From Saprospiraceae bacterium (GTDB lineage Bacteria; Bacteroidota; Bacteroidia; Chitinophagales; Saprospiraceae): a stretch of 64,000 bases of DNA. The notes under the pieces are model-generated. The model saw only the letters and a list, made by a program, of their open reading frames with translations, was not told where the DNA came from and did no database searches. The stretch is from positions 35,843 through 99,842 of the forward strand of contig JADKAS010000019.1 of assembly GCA_016715245.1 (NCBI GenBank), in the 5' to 3' direction. This document shows, piece by piece, positions 25,118 to 36,500 of the stretch (position 1 is its first letter; each line of letters opens with the position of its first letter). The translations under genes were made by a program, and so were the position numbers.

Positions 25118-26667
25118 TCACGAGCTGCAACTCAACATCGAACATCCCACTTTATTTACTGCCCAGTCCGGCCTTTTGGCAAACCAGCGTTCGTATTCCG
25201 GTTGTTCGTCGTAGGGTTTTTGCAGCATCAGGTAAAACTCTTCAATAAAAGAATAATCACCCTTGTCTGCAGCGTCTATAGCAATCTGAGCCATATAGTT
25301 TCTCAATACGTATTTGGGATTGACAGTGTCCATCTTTTTTTTCCTTTCAGGATCGGGATGTGCCTGAAGAAGAGCGCTGTAATTATCCAGCCATTCATTG
25401 ATCGCAGGAATATGTTTTTCAAAAGCAACAGCATACGATGAATCATTCCATTTGTGTAAAAAACCGGCCTTGTCTTTCGGATCAAAACCGCTCAATAATC
25501 TGAAAAACATGGTCATGTCGGTCTCACTGGCATATAATATGTCTTCAAGGGAAGCAACCAATAATTTTTCGGTCTCAAACCTGTGAATCAAACCGAGTTT
25601 TTCTTTCATCATGTCCAGATAGGATTTTTCGTAGTCCTCCTGTATTCCGTTTATAATCTCTTCCAATGGGGCTGCTTCCCCGATCAGCGGATACAAAGCA
25701 TTGGCCAACTGAAAAAGATTCCAGGCAGCAATGCCCGGCTGGTTGCCAAAACGGTATCGTTTTCCCTGTGCATCAGTGGTGTTGGGCGTCCATCCCGGAT
25801 CATAATTTTCAAGCCATCCGTAAGGACCGTAGTCTATCGTCAGACCAAGTATGGACATGTTGTCCGTATTCATGACGCCGTGTACAAAACCGATGCGTTG
25901 CCAGTGAACTATCATTTCCATTGTCCTCTTCACAATTTCTTTAAAAAAAGCGATGTAAGTTTCCTTTGACGGAGTCCCGAGATCCGTATAAAAATACCGT
26001 AAGGTGTAGTCTGTCAGTTTTTTCAGATTTTCCGTCTCTCCCCTTGCTGCCAATATCTGGAAATTGCCAAAACGGATAAACGAAGGTGCCACACGGCACA
26101 CCACAGCACCTTTTTCATAAGCGGCATTTCCGTCGTACATCATATCTCTCAACACTTCATCGCCGGTCAGCATCAGTGACAAAGCTCTTGTCGTGGGAAC
26201 TCCCAGGAAATACATAGCTTCACTGCACAGGTATTCGCGGACGGAACTCCTCAACACAGCGAGTCCGTCTGCAGTTCTCGAATACGGTGTCAAACCGGCT
26301 CCCTTGAGTTGTAAGGCCCATCTTTGATCGTGTACTTTCGTTTCAAAAAGATTTATAGCACGCCCGTCACCCAACTGACCTGCCCAACTACCAAACTGAT
26401 GGCCACCGTAGCACATGGCATAAGGTTTTGTTCCCGGATAAACGGCGTTTCCTGAAAATAGTTGTGTAAATAACTGACTTTTGACATCACTCTCGGATAT
26501 TCGAGCTTTTCCATCATTTCAGGTGAGGCATTTATCACTGAGGGTGAAGAACACGGTGTCGGATTGACAAAAGAAAAACAGGAATTATGCACTTGTCGTA
26601 CAAAGTTGTCAGATATGGGATCAGCCGGTAATTCTTTGGTAAAAGTATCAGAAAGAAGAAAATTCAT
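25118..26667 (-). pseudogene. selO: SelO-like protein adenylyltransferase (YdiU/UPF0061), frameshifted
   Basis: The N-terminal frame starts at ATG 26667 (MNFLLSDTFTKELPADP), reaching FVNPTPCSSPSVIN and then MMEKLEYP. A missing base near 26496 shifts it. The other frame continues SESDVKSQLFTQLFSGN then YAMCYGGHQFGSWAGQLGDGRAI to the end GCSMLSCSS at 25118. SelO has a pseudokinase fold that transfers AMP to protein hydroxyls, and the GDGRA and CYGGHQFG blocks are signatures. With one T restored the length is about 516 residues, normal for the family. The ending CSS is typical of non-selenocysteine homologues. It may be a true pseudogene or an assembly error. Confidence 0.85.
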
Positions 26668-26849
26668 CAATTTACATTCAACAGCAAATAAACAGCATTT
26701 CTGTCAAAGTGTTGCGGAGGAGACAGATGCAGGATAGCTTTGATTTATTGACAAATATCTCCATTTTTTATTTTCACCACAAAGAAACTACGTAGTGTGA
26801 ATGGCATTTTGTAAAAAATATTTACATTAGCATCCTGAATTCAATTTTA

Positions 26850-29510
26850 ATGTTTCGTTTTCTAATAATGTATGTTTTTGTACTTGTGTTTCCTTATGTG
26901 GGATCAACACAAAGTATATCCGTAAAACCGTTTCTTCAGGTTTTAGATGAAAACAGCACCAAGATAGTTTTTGAAACCACAACGGTAACAACAGCGGCTG
27001 TTCATTTTGGTCCGACACCCTTTGATCTGAACACCATCGTTGCTGGTACTTCACAAACAGGAAACGGGTCAAGCAGAATCTTTACAACACATCTACAGAA
27101 CCTGAGTGAATTAACCAAATATTATTACAAAGTTGTCCTTGCAAACGGGGTGCAAAGTGCTGTATATCATTTCATTACACTTGCTTCACAGGAAAAGGAA
27201 CAAAACATCAATTTTATCAGCATGTCTGATATCCAGAGGCAGGGTAGTTATCCGAATGTGTACAGCAATATCATCAACAACGGGATTATTCCCATCATGA
27301 ATCAGGACTTTGAAAATGGACTTGATGATCTCCATGGCCTGTTGATTCCAGGCGATTTAGTCCAGAACGGAGGAGCGTACAGCACTTGGAAAAGTGATTT
27401 TTTTGACCTGGGAGAAAATGTAACAACCGTGGTTCCAATATACCCGGCATTAGGTAATCACGAATATTATGACAACGGCCTGCAGAATTATCTGAAATAT
27501 TTCGACCTTCCTTTAAATGGCGATGCAAATTTTCCGGAACAGTGGTGGTACAAGGATTTTTCCAATATCAGGGTCATTTCTCTCAATTCAAACAGCAATT
27601 CGACAGAAAAAGCATTACAGATTACCTGGCTAAATAATCTTTTGAATTCCATATGTACCAATCCTCAGCTGGACTTTGTTTTTGTACAGCTCCATCACCC
27701 GTACAAATCAGAACCGTGGACACCCGGTGAGTCATCTTTTACAGGTCAGGTAGTCGGTATTCTGGAAAATTTTACCACCACCTGCCACAAGCCTACCATT
27801 CATTTATTTGGTCATACACATGCTTATTCCAGAGGGCAGTCCAAACTCCACCAACATTTATGGGTAAATGTTGCCACTGCCGGCGGTGCAATTGATTATT
27901 GGGGTCAATATCCGAATCACGATTATGATGAATTTTCTCACAGCGAAGACGAATACGGATTTGTTTTGTTAAAAGGTCAGGCAGGCCCCGACCCTGAAAT
28001 ACTGGTAAAAAGATATTCCCGGGGTGATGATGGTGTAACGAAAAACAATGAAATTACAGATTCCATAGTATTAAAAAAGTTTGATTTCTCTCCACAAAAA
28101 CCAAAGGCTATCTGGCCGACAGGTAACATAGATTTTAATTGTACGACCCTGAAAGCGGGCTCTTTTTTTGACCCCAAAAACTTTCATCAGGCAAGCCAAT
28201 GGCAGTTGTCGCTGACAAATGATTTTTCTTCTCCTCTCTTCGACGTCTGGAAGCAACACAAAAATTTATACAATAATGTTGATGCACAATCAGGTGAAGA
28301 TCTCACGGATGAGGACGACTTCGTTTTTACACCGGGAACTACCTATTACTGGAGAGTAAGGTACAGGGACAATTATTTGCGTTGGAGTGAATGGTCAGAT
28401 CCCCAGTCATTTGCAACTCAAAGTGCTACAATGACGACAAATCTTCTGATTAATCCTGATGGTGAAAACGGGATCACCTCGTGGAATGGACAAATAGAGG
28501 CATTAACATCCAATCAATGTAATTCGGTTCCGGTATATCAGGGAAGTAGATTTTTTGGTGTTGGAGGTATTTGTGCCAATGAACAAAATCTGGGCCTGGC
28601 TGATCAGTCTGTCAATGTAAGTGCCTATGCAAATCAGATAGACAATGGTGTTCTGCACGTTTATTACGGCGGTTATTTACGAACATGGGGGGTCAATAAC
28701 GATTTACCGGAGGTGTCTGTTGAATTTATCAATGAGTCCGGTCAAACCACCACAACATCTTTTTTTGGCAATAATCAGCCTCAATGGTTGCTGGTGCAAA
28801 GGATGTTGCCTATTCCTCCTTTGACAAGAAGAATCAAATTTATTCTACGGGGCACGAGAATTTCCGGAGGGGATAATGACAGTTATTTTGATAATTTGTT
28901 TCTGCGACTGGTTGAAGCAACAGAATGTCCGCAATGTTTTGGTTTATCCGGTACAGATAATGATAACGATGGTTTTTGTAGTGATGTGGATTGTAATGAG
29001 AATGATGCGGAAATTTACCCGGGAGCTGTGGAATTATGCGATACAAAGGACAATAATTGTGACCTGAAAACGGACACCGGAACTCAGGTAAACTGGACAG
29101 GAAACGGTGACGGAGTCAACTGGACGGATCCGCAAAACTGGAGCCAGAATATGGTACCACTTCCTTGTCAGCATGTATTTATTTCCATACAGGACAGCGT
29201 AGTGGTAGAGGGATATCACGTTGTAAAAAGCCTTACAATCGGAAATTTGGCTATAGTTGAAATTAGTGAGGGAGGCCATCTTGTAATGGAACCTTCGTTT
29301 GAAAACAACATTTCAAGTCTTAATTTGGCAGGAGTATTATTTAATTCAGGAAGAATGGATATAAACAAATCATCATTAAATGGCATAGCTATAACCGGTA
29401 ATTTGAATAATACCGGTAGAATTTACATTAATGGGATTCAAAACAGCAGTATTCTTTCTAATACAGGTAGTATTTTGGAAAATCAAGGGTTGATTAAGAT
29501 AAAGCATTAA
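26850..29510 (+). CDS. Secreted metallophosphoesterase (purple acid phosphatase-like) with MopE-type metal-binding motif
   Basis: This 886-residue protein has a signal peptide (FLIMYVFVLVFPYVGSTQ) and an N-terminal fibronectin-like domain (about 20-115) as in purple acid phosphatases. A calcineurin-like phosphoesterase domain (about 120-400) has SMSDIQ, PGDLVQNG, LGNHEYY, LHHPY and FGHTHAYSR, together supplying the di-metal ligands. Later regions include a beta-sandwich and, near residue 695-735, the acidic Cys-containing motif DNDNDGFCSDVDCNENDAEI then PGAVELCDTKDNNCD, a putative metal-binding (MopE-like) repeat. The tail is beta-helical and lacks an obvious YPNP sorting domain. It probably releases phosphate from surface or environmental esters. 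Confidence 0.9.
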   Translation: MFRFLIMYVFVLVFPYVGSTQSISVKPFLQVLDENSTKIVFETTTVTTAAVHFGPTPFDLNTIVAGTSQTGNGSSRIFTTHLQNLSELTKYYYKVVLANGVQSAVYHFITLASQEKEQNINFISMSDIQRQGSYPNVYSNIINNGIIPIMNQDFENGLDDLHGLLIPGDLVQNGGAYSTWKSDFFDLGENVTTVVPIYPALGNHEYYDNGLQNYLKYFDLPLNGDANFPEQWWYKDFSNIRVISLNSNSNSTEKALQITWLNNLLNSICTNPQLDFVFVQLHHPYKSEPWTPGESSFTGQVVGILENFTTTCHKPTIHLFGHTHAYSRGQSKLHQHLWVNVATAGGAIDYWGQYPNHDYDEFSHSEDEYGFVLLKGQAGPDPEILVKRYSRGDDGVTKNNEITDSIVLKKFDFSPQKPKAIWPTGNIDFNCTTLKAGSFFDPKNFHQASQWQLSLTNDFSSPLFDVWKQHKNLYNNVDAQSGEDLTDEDDFVFTPGTTYYWRVRYRDNYLRWSEWSDPQSFATQSATMTTNLLINPDGENGITSWNGQIEALTSNQCNSVPVYQGSRFFGVGGICANEQNLGLADQSVNVSAYANQIDNGVLHVYYGGYLRTWGVNNDLPEVSVEFINESGQTTTTSFFGNNQPQWLLVQRMLPIPPLTRRIKFILRGTRISGGDNDSYFDNLFLRLVEATECPQCFGLSGTDNDNDGFCSDVDCNENDAEIYPGAVELCDTKDNNCDLKTDTGTQVNWTGNGDGVNWTDPQNWSQNMVPLPCQHVFISIQDSVVVEGYHVVKSLTIGNLAIVEISEGGHLVMEPSFENNISSLNLAGVLFNSGRMDINKSSLNGIAITGNLNNTGRIYINGIQNSSILSNTGSILENQGLIKIKH

Positions 29511-29572
29511 CATTTTATTCAGAAAAATTTCAGGAGGTATTAAAATTGAGTTAAAGCAAACCCGATCTGTTT

Positions 29573-29599
29573 TTTGAATGTAAAAACCACTTATTTTTG
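29573..29599 (+). promoter_or_regulatory. Possible promoter for the 29671-31482 operon
   Basis: TTTG at 29573-29576 and TATTTTTG at 29592-29599, separated by 15 bases, resemble the Bacteroidota TTTG/TAnnTTTG promoter with a slightly short spacer. They lie about 70 bases before the ATG at 29671. Confidence 0.35.
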
Positions 29600-29670
29600 T
29601 ACCCGAAAGAAGGATACTAAATTTACTGTAAAGTTTCCTTCGTAACTTATAATGCAAAAAAACACTAAAA

Positions 29671-30309
29671 ATGAAAAAACTGTTTCTACTTATGTTTATT
29701 TCTTATGGTTGTATTCTTACAATGTATGCTCAAAAGTTTTCCGTTCAGCTTCAGATAGAGCAAAACCTGAATTTGGATCAATCTGACGATGAATGGAATA
29801 TTAATGAAAAAACTTCTCTATACAACCGCAATCTTGCTTTTCTTTTAAACTACAACATTAAAAGAAATATAGAATTGGGAATATATGCCGGTATGTATTC
29901 CATCAACTACGAAAACAAAGATATGTATTTTGAATTTGCAAGATATTTACAAAATGGTGAAGTTAAAATCAGGAACTATCAGTTGGGTCTCAATTTGGGA
30001 TTGAGGGCGGCAAAATATATCTCTTTCAATTTAAGTGCAGGATTGAATATTGCGAATCCTGAATTTACAAACGGAACTATCACTGACAGAAGAACAGGTT
30101 TGGTAGTGGAGGCGACAAAAAAAAATCCAAAGAGTACCTTAGGTATTTTCTTGATGCCTTCTTTTGTGGGGCATATTCCAATCAATCGTTTTTTGGAAAT
30201 GCGGACCGGACTTTTTCTATTATTGAATCACAACTCAGGTTTTAAAGAAGACTACTATACTTCTCATAGCAGATTAGGTGTTAATCTTGGTTTAAATTAT
30301 TCATTTTAA
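29671..30309 (+). CDS. Outer-membrane beta-barrel protein
   Basis: This 212-residue protein has a signal peptide (LFLLMFISYGCILTMYAQ) followed by alternating amphipathic strands (KFSVQLQIEQ, IELGIYAGMY, YQLGLNLGLR, FNLSAGLNI). It ends in a terminal Phe (LGVNLGLNYSF), the hallmark recognised by the Bam complex. About eight strands are likely. No ligand or enzymatic motif is seen. A lipoprotein gene follows only 12 bases downstream, so the two are cotranscribed and may form a surface complex. Confidence 0.78.
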   Translation: MKKLFLLMFISYGCILTMYAQKFSVQLQIEQNLNLDQSDDEWNINEKTSLYNRNLAFLLNYNIKRNIELGIYAGMYSINYENKDMYFEFARYLQNGEVKIRNYQLGLNLGLRAAKYISFNLSAGLNIANPEFTNGTITDRRTGLVVEATKKNPKSTLGIFLMPSFVGHIPINRFLEMRTGLFLLLNHNSGFKEDYYTSHSRLGVNLGLNYSF

Positions 30310-30321
30310 AAATTATTATTT

Positions 30322-31482
30322 ATGAAAAATCAATTTAATTTCGTTTTAGCGGTGTCTTTATTTTGTACATTATTGACTTCATGTGTAAAAGAAAATACAT
30401 TTGACAGTATTTTTAACTGCTCTGAAGAAGATGCAGAAAAATTTGAAGAATTCAAAAAACTTCAATTCAATCCCAATGAAAATTTTAATAAACTGTTTGA
30501 ATCTGAAAAACATGTAGCTCATCTAATTTGGGACAAAGACAGAGTGAACTATTCTTTGCTTATTTTTGATAAAATCAATTTTTCTCAAAAGAAAGCTGAT
30601 TTTGATTACCCTACTTTATTTACTGCTGTTGGTGAAAAATTATTTTATAAAGTAGGTAGTAGAAAACTTTTATACCTGGACCTTAATACTGGAATATCTG
30701 AGGAGGTCTTCATCAAAGAAGTTGATAACTTTAATGAGTTGATTTTGATGCAGAAACTTGAAAATAATCTTGTCTTACTTTATTTTAATGAATTTACCCT
30801 TACTTACCAAACAATATTGTTAGATGTAGTTAATCAGAATTCATCATTATTTTTATCAGATGAATTATTAAATAAAGTAATGATTGATGATAGTAAAAGG
30901 CCTTTTTTTAATGTGTATGTTAATGAATTTGGTCAAAAATGTATTTTATATATTTTTAAAAAAGAGAATTCATCGCATTATATAGTTTACTCATATAATT
31001 TGGATGCCAACAAAGAAGAATATTCTATTGAAACGGATCAAACAATATACAGTGAGGAATGGCCGAAAATTAATACCATAAACAATAGAAAATTGTTTTT
31101 AAATGGAATAAAAAATAAGGTTGTTATTGATTACAAAAAAGGTGAGATTCAAAACCTGGACTGGTTATCATTCGGAAAGGAATATTTTATCACGGAATCA
31201 GGAGAATTGTATGATACTAAAACCAATGCCATGATTCAGAAAATTTCCTTACCTGATGATCGATTTGATGTAATCGGGTATGATAATAATCAAAAAATGT
31301 TGATATTATTTAATATAGCATATTCTGAATTGTTTGCCATTGATATTTCAAATAACTGTGTTAAAAAATATAGTGATGAAAAACCAAGTGAGTTTTTTGT
31401 AAGTCATTTTGAAAATTGGATTTATGTCGTTGATCAATACTCCGATGAAATGGGAAAGGGCTGGAAAATATTAAAATATTGA
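30322..31482 (+). CDS. Lipoprotein with propeller-like repeats, function unknown
   Basis: This 386-residue protein has a lipoprotein signal (FVLAVSLFCTLLTSC, lipidated Cys at 21). The remainder is beta-rich with recurring patterns of a few strands ending in Asp/Asn turns, consistent with a beta-propeller. The length equals that of the lipoprotein at 1461-2621, and the general layout (lipobox at the same position) is similar, although residue identity looks low by eye. It lies 12 bases after the beta-barrel gene, so the products may work together at the outer membrane. No named family is recognised. Confidence 0.72.
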   Translation: MKNQFNFVLAVSLFCTLLTSCVKENTFDSIFNCSEEDAEKFEEFKKLQFNPNENFNKLFESEKHVAHLIWDKDRVNYSLLIFDKINFSQKKADFDYPTLFTAVGEKLFYKVGSRKLLYLDLNTGISEEVFIKEVDNFNELILMQKLENNLVLLYFNEFTLTYQTILLDVVNQNSSLFLSDELLNKVMIDDSKRPFFNVYVNEFGQKCILYIFKKENSSHYIVYSYNLDANKEEYSIETDQTIYSEEWPKINTINNRKLFLNGIKNKVVIDYKKGEIQNLDWLSFGKEYFITESGELYDTKTNAMIQKISLPDDRFDVIGYDNNQKMLILFNIAYSELFAIDISNNCVKKYSDEKPSEFFVSHFENWIYVVDQYSDEMGKGWKILKY

Positions 31483-31890
31483 TTGTCTGTAAAATATATC
31501 CAAATTGTTTTAGATTAAAATAACCAACTCGTTAATAAAAAGAGTTCTGCAATTCAGGATATTGTTTTAGTTTTGAAGAACCCTCTGAACCTAAAAAATG
31601 AAATGTGAATTTCTGGTTATATAACAAATACGTTGAAAAAAATGAATAATTATAGGGATTTGAAAATTTTCATACTATCTTATTTCAGGATTTTGCTTTT
31701 TTCCCAATAGATGATATACAATACAGCACAAAATTTGATATTTTTTTATTATTGATTAGGATTAGTTTTTTGTTAAAAGAATATTAAAATTGAGATTTCG
31801 AAGGTTTTTTTTGATTACTTTTGGGTACATTTTTTCACATATTGTATTATATGGATAAAATAAATTATTAACCTTAAAAACAAAAATAGT
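31483..31890. other. AT-rich intergenic interval
   Basis: No gene, repeat or clear terminator is visible between the lipoprotein gene and the Trp/Arg-rich protein gene. The stretch is AT-rich and presumably contains the promoter of the gene at 31891. Confidence 0.5.
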
Positions 31891-32799
31891 ATGGTAAAGT
31901 ATGTATTGTCAATCATAATGATTTTAAGTTTCGGACTTACTTCATTAAAGGCACAAGAGGAAAAGACTCCTGAAAGCACAGGTATGCCGGGTGACCATTT
32001 TAGTCTGGAGGGAGCATTGGAATTATTTAAAATGTCAAATAGTCCCGAAGAATTTGAAAAACTCATTAACACAAAAGACAATGAGGTAAATAATTTAAAT
32101 CTTAATGAAGATGGTGAAACGGATTATATAAGAGTGGAATCAAAACAGGACGGTGATGTTCATGTTTTTATTTTACAGGCACTTGTTTCAGAAACGGAAA
32201 GACAGGATATCGCTGTTATTGAACTTGAAAAGACAGGAGATAATGAAGCAAACGTCCAGATTATCGGAGACGAAGAAATATTCGGAGAAGAAATGATTCT
32301 TGAACCAACAGAAGAAAATGGTAATGCCGAAGAAAGTGAAATTAAAAAAGGACCTAATGTTTCGGATAAATCAACAGACTATATAGTTGTTAATGTATGG
32401 GGATGGCCGTGCGTAAGGTTTGTATATGCACCTGTTTACAGACCCTGGATTTCGCCATGGAGATGGAGAGTTTACCCGGTAGGATGGAAACCATGGAGAC
32501 CATTGGCATGGAAAGCTTGGGCACCAATCAGAGTCAGATATCACAGACCCGGAATAAAAATCGTGCACAACCGAAGATTTACAAGAGCAAATACATTGTA
32601 CAGACCAGCAAGAGTTTCTTCAACTACAGTAAGAACCCGATATGCCGGAGCTCATGCAAATTATAAAGTTACACGGACAAAAACAAAAGTGACAGGGCCA
32701 AGAGGTAACTCAGTTACCAAAAAAACAACAACAGTAAAAGGACCCAAAGGGAATGTAAGAGGACAAAAAACAACCGTTAAAAAGAGTCGCAGAGGATAA
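31891..32799 (+). CDS. Secreted bipartite acidic/Trp-Pro-Arg-rich protein
   Basis: This 302-residue protein has a signal peptide (LSIIMILSFGLTSLKAQ). The first half is acidic with a LNLNEDGETDYIRVE calcium-loop-like segment. The second half changes sharply to a Trp/Pro/Arg-rich segment (about 170-215, for example SPWRWRVYPVGWKPW) and then a very basic, Thr/Lys/Arg-rich tail with repeated TVKGPKGNVRG-like units. Such composition suggests binding to polyanions such as DNA, LPS or exopolysaccharide, or a self-neutralising precursor. Similar Bacteroidota proteins exist without assigned function. A bidirectional terminator follows. Confidence 0.72.
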   Translation: MVKYVLSIIMILSFGLTSLKAQEEKTPESTGMPGDHFSLEGALELFKMSNSPEEFEKLINTKDNEVNNLNLNEDGETDYIRVESKQDGDVHVFILQALVSETERQDIAVIELEKTGDNEANVQIIGDEEIFGEEMILEPTEENGNAEESEIKKGPNVSDKSTDYIVVNVWGWPCVRFVYAPVYRPWISPWRWRVYPVGWKPWRPLAWKAWAPIRVRYHRPGIKIVHNRRFTRANTLYRPARVSSTTVRTRYAGAHANYKVTRTKTKVTGPRGNSVTKKTTTVKGPKGNVRGQKTTVKKSRRG

Positions 32800-32817
32800 T
32801 TAATTTCCTTTAAATAA

Positions 32818-32850
32818 AGAGCCTGAATCTTAAATATTCAGGCTCTTTTA
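32818..32850. terminator. Bidirectional rho-independent terminator
   Basis: AGAGCCTGAAT (32818-32828) and ATTCAGGCTCT (32836-32846) form a perfect 11-bp stem with a 7-base loop. A T-rich tract follows on the plus strand and A-rich sequence precedes the stem. It separates two convergent genes. Confidence 0.88.
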
Positions 32851-32856
32851 TTTAAT

Positions 32857-33267
32857 TTATTTTCTACCGAGCCACCATCCCAGAATGGCGCCTAAAACAC
32901 CAACATAAAGGGTGTTGGCAATTATGTCCTTGATCACATCTGTTAAAGTTAAAAGAGTGGTCATGGAATACATTCCAAAATCAAAAGCACCGGCGATTAA
33001 ACAACCAAGAATTGCACCAGCCATAAAACCGGTTTGTACTGTGGAAATATTAGCCCATTCGATAAAAATATAGGCAAGTAATACACCCCAAAGAAGATTG
33101 GAAATAACCATGGACCACATGATCATTTCACTTTCACCTCTCATCACTCCGCTCATACCCGGAGCCGCTAAAAAATCAGCCAATAAAATACCCCAGATCA
33201 ACCAACCCAGGAAGAATCCAATCACTCCGACTATAAGTCCGGACACCAAAATTTTTTGAAGGTTCAT
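32857..33267 (-). CDS. Small four-helix membrane protein
   Basis: This 136-residue protein starts at ATG 33267 (MNLQKILVSGLIV); the longer frame begins with TTG and adds 19 polar residues. Four TM helices are visible: ILVSGLIVGVIGFFLGWLIW, then IMWSMVISNLLWGVLLAYIF, FMAGAILGCLIAGAFDF, and TLYVGVLGAILGWWLG. It resembles small DUF1761-like membrane proteins in layout, but the match is not certain. The gene stands alone, ending at the shared terminator. Confidence 0.72.
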   Translation of the reverse strand: MNLQKILVSGLIVGVIGFFLGWLIWGILLADFLAAPGMSGVMRGESEMIMWSMVISNLLWGVLLAYIFIEWANISTVQTGFMAGAILGCLIAGAFDFGMYSMTTLLTLTDVIKDIIANTLYVGVLGAILGWWLGRK

Positions 33268-33539
33268 AATGTTAAGATTTTGAGTTATTAAATAATGTTT
33301 AGTTTGCTTCTGAATATTATGCAAAAATAATATATATTATTTATAATTATCTGTTTTATCAGAACAATATTTGTATTTTTAACATAAATTGTAAAATAAA
33401 GGTGAATAAGATTGATAAAAGGATGGTAATGTACCATATATTCTTCTTCATTGAATAATTTCGTCTAGTATTTAGGTAAAGTGCATAAAAGTAAAATACA
33501 ATTGTTTTACTTTGCTTCGTCATTAACCAATCAATTAGT

Positions 33540-36500
33540 ATGAAATCAAATATCCTAAAGTATTGTGTTTTGTTTTTTTATTTAATACTGTATGTGTCAT
33601 TAACAGGTCAGCAGGAAAAACAAAAGCCGGATGTAAGTACTTTTCAATTCAGGTCCATCGGTCCCTCTTTTATGAGCGGCAGGATAATTGACCTGGCTGT
33701 TCATCCGGATAACCCCTCTGTTTACTATGTAGGTGTGGCTTGCGGTGGAGTTTTCAAAACTTCAAATGCCGGGACTACCTTTGAACCAATATTTGAAAAT
33801 TACGGGTCATATTCCATTGGTTGTGTTCAATTGGATCCAAATAACCCTAATGTTGTTTGGGTAGGAACAGGAGAAGCAAACAACCAAAGAAGTGTTGGAT
33901 ATGGCGACGGTATTTACAAATCTATGGACGGGGGTAAATCATTTACCAACATGGGTCTGCAAAATTCAGAACACATCGGTGAAATCATTATTGACCCAAA
34001 TAATTCAGATATTATTTATGTTGCTGCTTACGGACCTCTGTGGAGCAACGGAGGAGACAGAGGTGTTTATAAATCCCTGGACGGAGGACTAACCTGGAAA
34101 CAAGTATTAAAAATCAGTGAATATACAGGTGTCGCAGATATTGTCATGGATCCCAGAGACAGCAAAGTATTATATGCATCTGCTCATCAAAGACAAAGGA
34201 AGGGATATGGATATGTGTCTGGGGGAACTGAAAGTTCGCTGTACAAAACTGTGGACGGGGGAACTACCTGGACAAAAATAAACAAAGGATTTCCTTCAGG
34301 TGATTTGGGAAGAATTGCAATAGCCATTTCACCAATTAATCCCGACGTATTATATATTCATCTGGAAGCCCAAAACGGCCAAAGCGGGTCCTATAAAAGT
34401 ACAGACAGAGGAGCCAGTTGGGAAAAAATGTCAGATTATTCTACAACCGGTCTCTACTACAGTAAAATTTTCCCTGATCCGGTACAACTTGATAAAATAT
34501 ATGTTGGAGATGTATTTTCAAAATACTCTGTGGATGGAGGAAAAACATTTCAGAATATTCCTGCTAAAAATGTACATGTCGATAATCATGTCATCTGGAT
34601 AAACCCAAAAAACAATCATCACTGGCTAATGGGGGGCGACGGAGGATTATATGAAACTTTTAACCAGGGTCAGCATTGGGATTATAAAAATACATTGTCC
34701 ATTACGCAGTTTTACAGAGTATCAACCGACAATTCATTTCCTTTTTACAATATTTACGGAGGAACCCAGGACAACAGTAGTATGGGAGGTCCGTCGAGAA
34801 CCACCAATATGGCAGGAATTGTAAATAGTGACTGGTTTATTACTCAGGGAGGCGATGGTTTTGAATCTCAGGTTGACTGGGAAAACCCGAATATAGTGTA
34901 TGCACAATCACAACATGGAAATTTGGTGAGGTTTGATAAAAAATCCGGGGAGAGTGTTTTTATTATGCCGGTGGAGCTGGAAAACGAACCGGCCTTAAGG
35001 TGGAATTGGGATTCACCCCTTGTATTATCTTCCCACAATGCTTCAAGACTTTATTTCGGAGCGAATAAAATTTACAAATCAGATGATAAAGGAAACAGCT
35101 GGAGATTGATTTCTCCGGATGTAACCAGGCAGATCGACAGAAATACATTGCCCATCATGGATAAAATATGGAGTGTTGATGCCATTATGAAAAACTCGAG
35201 TACATCTATTTTTGGTCAGTCAACATCTATTTCAGAAAGTACAATTGATGAAAACATTCTGTACGTTGGAACTGATGATGGTTTGATTCAGACCACTGTT
35301 GACGGTGGCAAAACCTGGACAAAAATTGACAATATTCCCGGCGCTCCCGCCATGAGTTATATACCGCAAATTATTTGTTCAAACCACGATAAGAATGTCG
35401 CTTATGTGGTTTTTAATCACCATAGATACGGAGATTATAAGCCTTATGTGTTCAGGACAAAAGATGGAGGAAAAACATGGACTTCCATTGCAGCTGATCT
35501 TCCTGTTCGTGGATCATTGTATACCATTGCAGAAGACCATGTCAATGCAGATATATTATTTGTCGGGTCGGATTTTGGAGTGTTTGTCACTTTAAACGGT
35601 GGCAAAAGCTGGCATGCGGTAAAATCAGGTATTCCGGTTATTGCTATAAAAGATCTTGAAATACAAAAGAGAGAAAACGATCTGGTTGTAGCAACCTTCG
35701 GGAGAGGATTTTATGTTCTTGACGATTACAGTAATCTGAGGGTTTTGGCTAAAGAAGAAGAATTGAAAAACAAAATATTACCGGTTAAAGCGGCATGGAT
35801 ATTTCATGAATCTAATCCATTGGGTGCATGGGGAGGAGCAAAAGTTGGTACTATGGGAGATGGATTTTGGTCTGGAGAAAACCCACCCATCGGGGTGGTT
35901 ATCCGTTACAATCTTACTGACATTCCAAAAACCATAAAGGAAAGAAGAACAGAATCTGAAAAGGAAATGATCAAAAAAGGCACATTAAAGGGTTATCCAT
36001 CCAAAGATTCTTTAATAGCTGAAGATCTGGAACAAATGCCTTTTTACTTTTTAACAATATATGATAATGCAGGAAATGTCATCAGAAGGATTAAACAAAA
36101 ACCTAAAAAAGGAATCAATAAATACGTCTGGGATGCCAAAGCTCTGGCTGATCATACACTGAAGCCGGATGCAGAAAGCGGTGCGGCTTCCGGATTATTT
36201 GTCCTGCCCGGCAGTTATAGTGTTGAGCTGAATATGTTTGATGGTGAAAAAACGACAACATTGACGAACCGGGAAACATTCGAAATTAAAAACCCGGGCT
36301 GGGCTACCTTACCTGCACAGGATTTGGTTAAAGTTCAGAATTTTGCCAATGAATGCAATGACTTTGCCAGAGTGGTTTACGGAACAAACAGTCACCTGCA
36401 ATACCTCAAAGAAACCGTAAAAAATCTGAAAGCCGGAGTGCTTGTCAGCCTGAAAACCGATATGGATGTTACAGCAAAACTTTATAAGGCTGAAAAGTCC

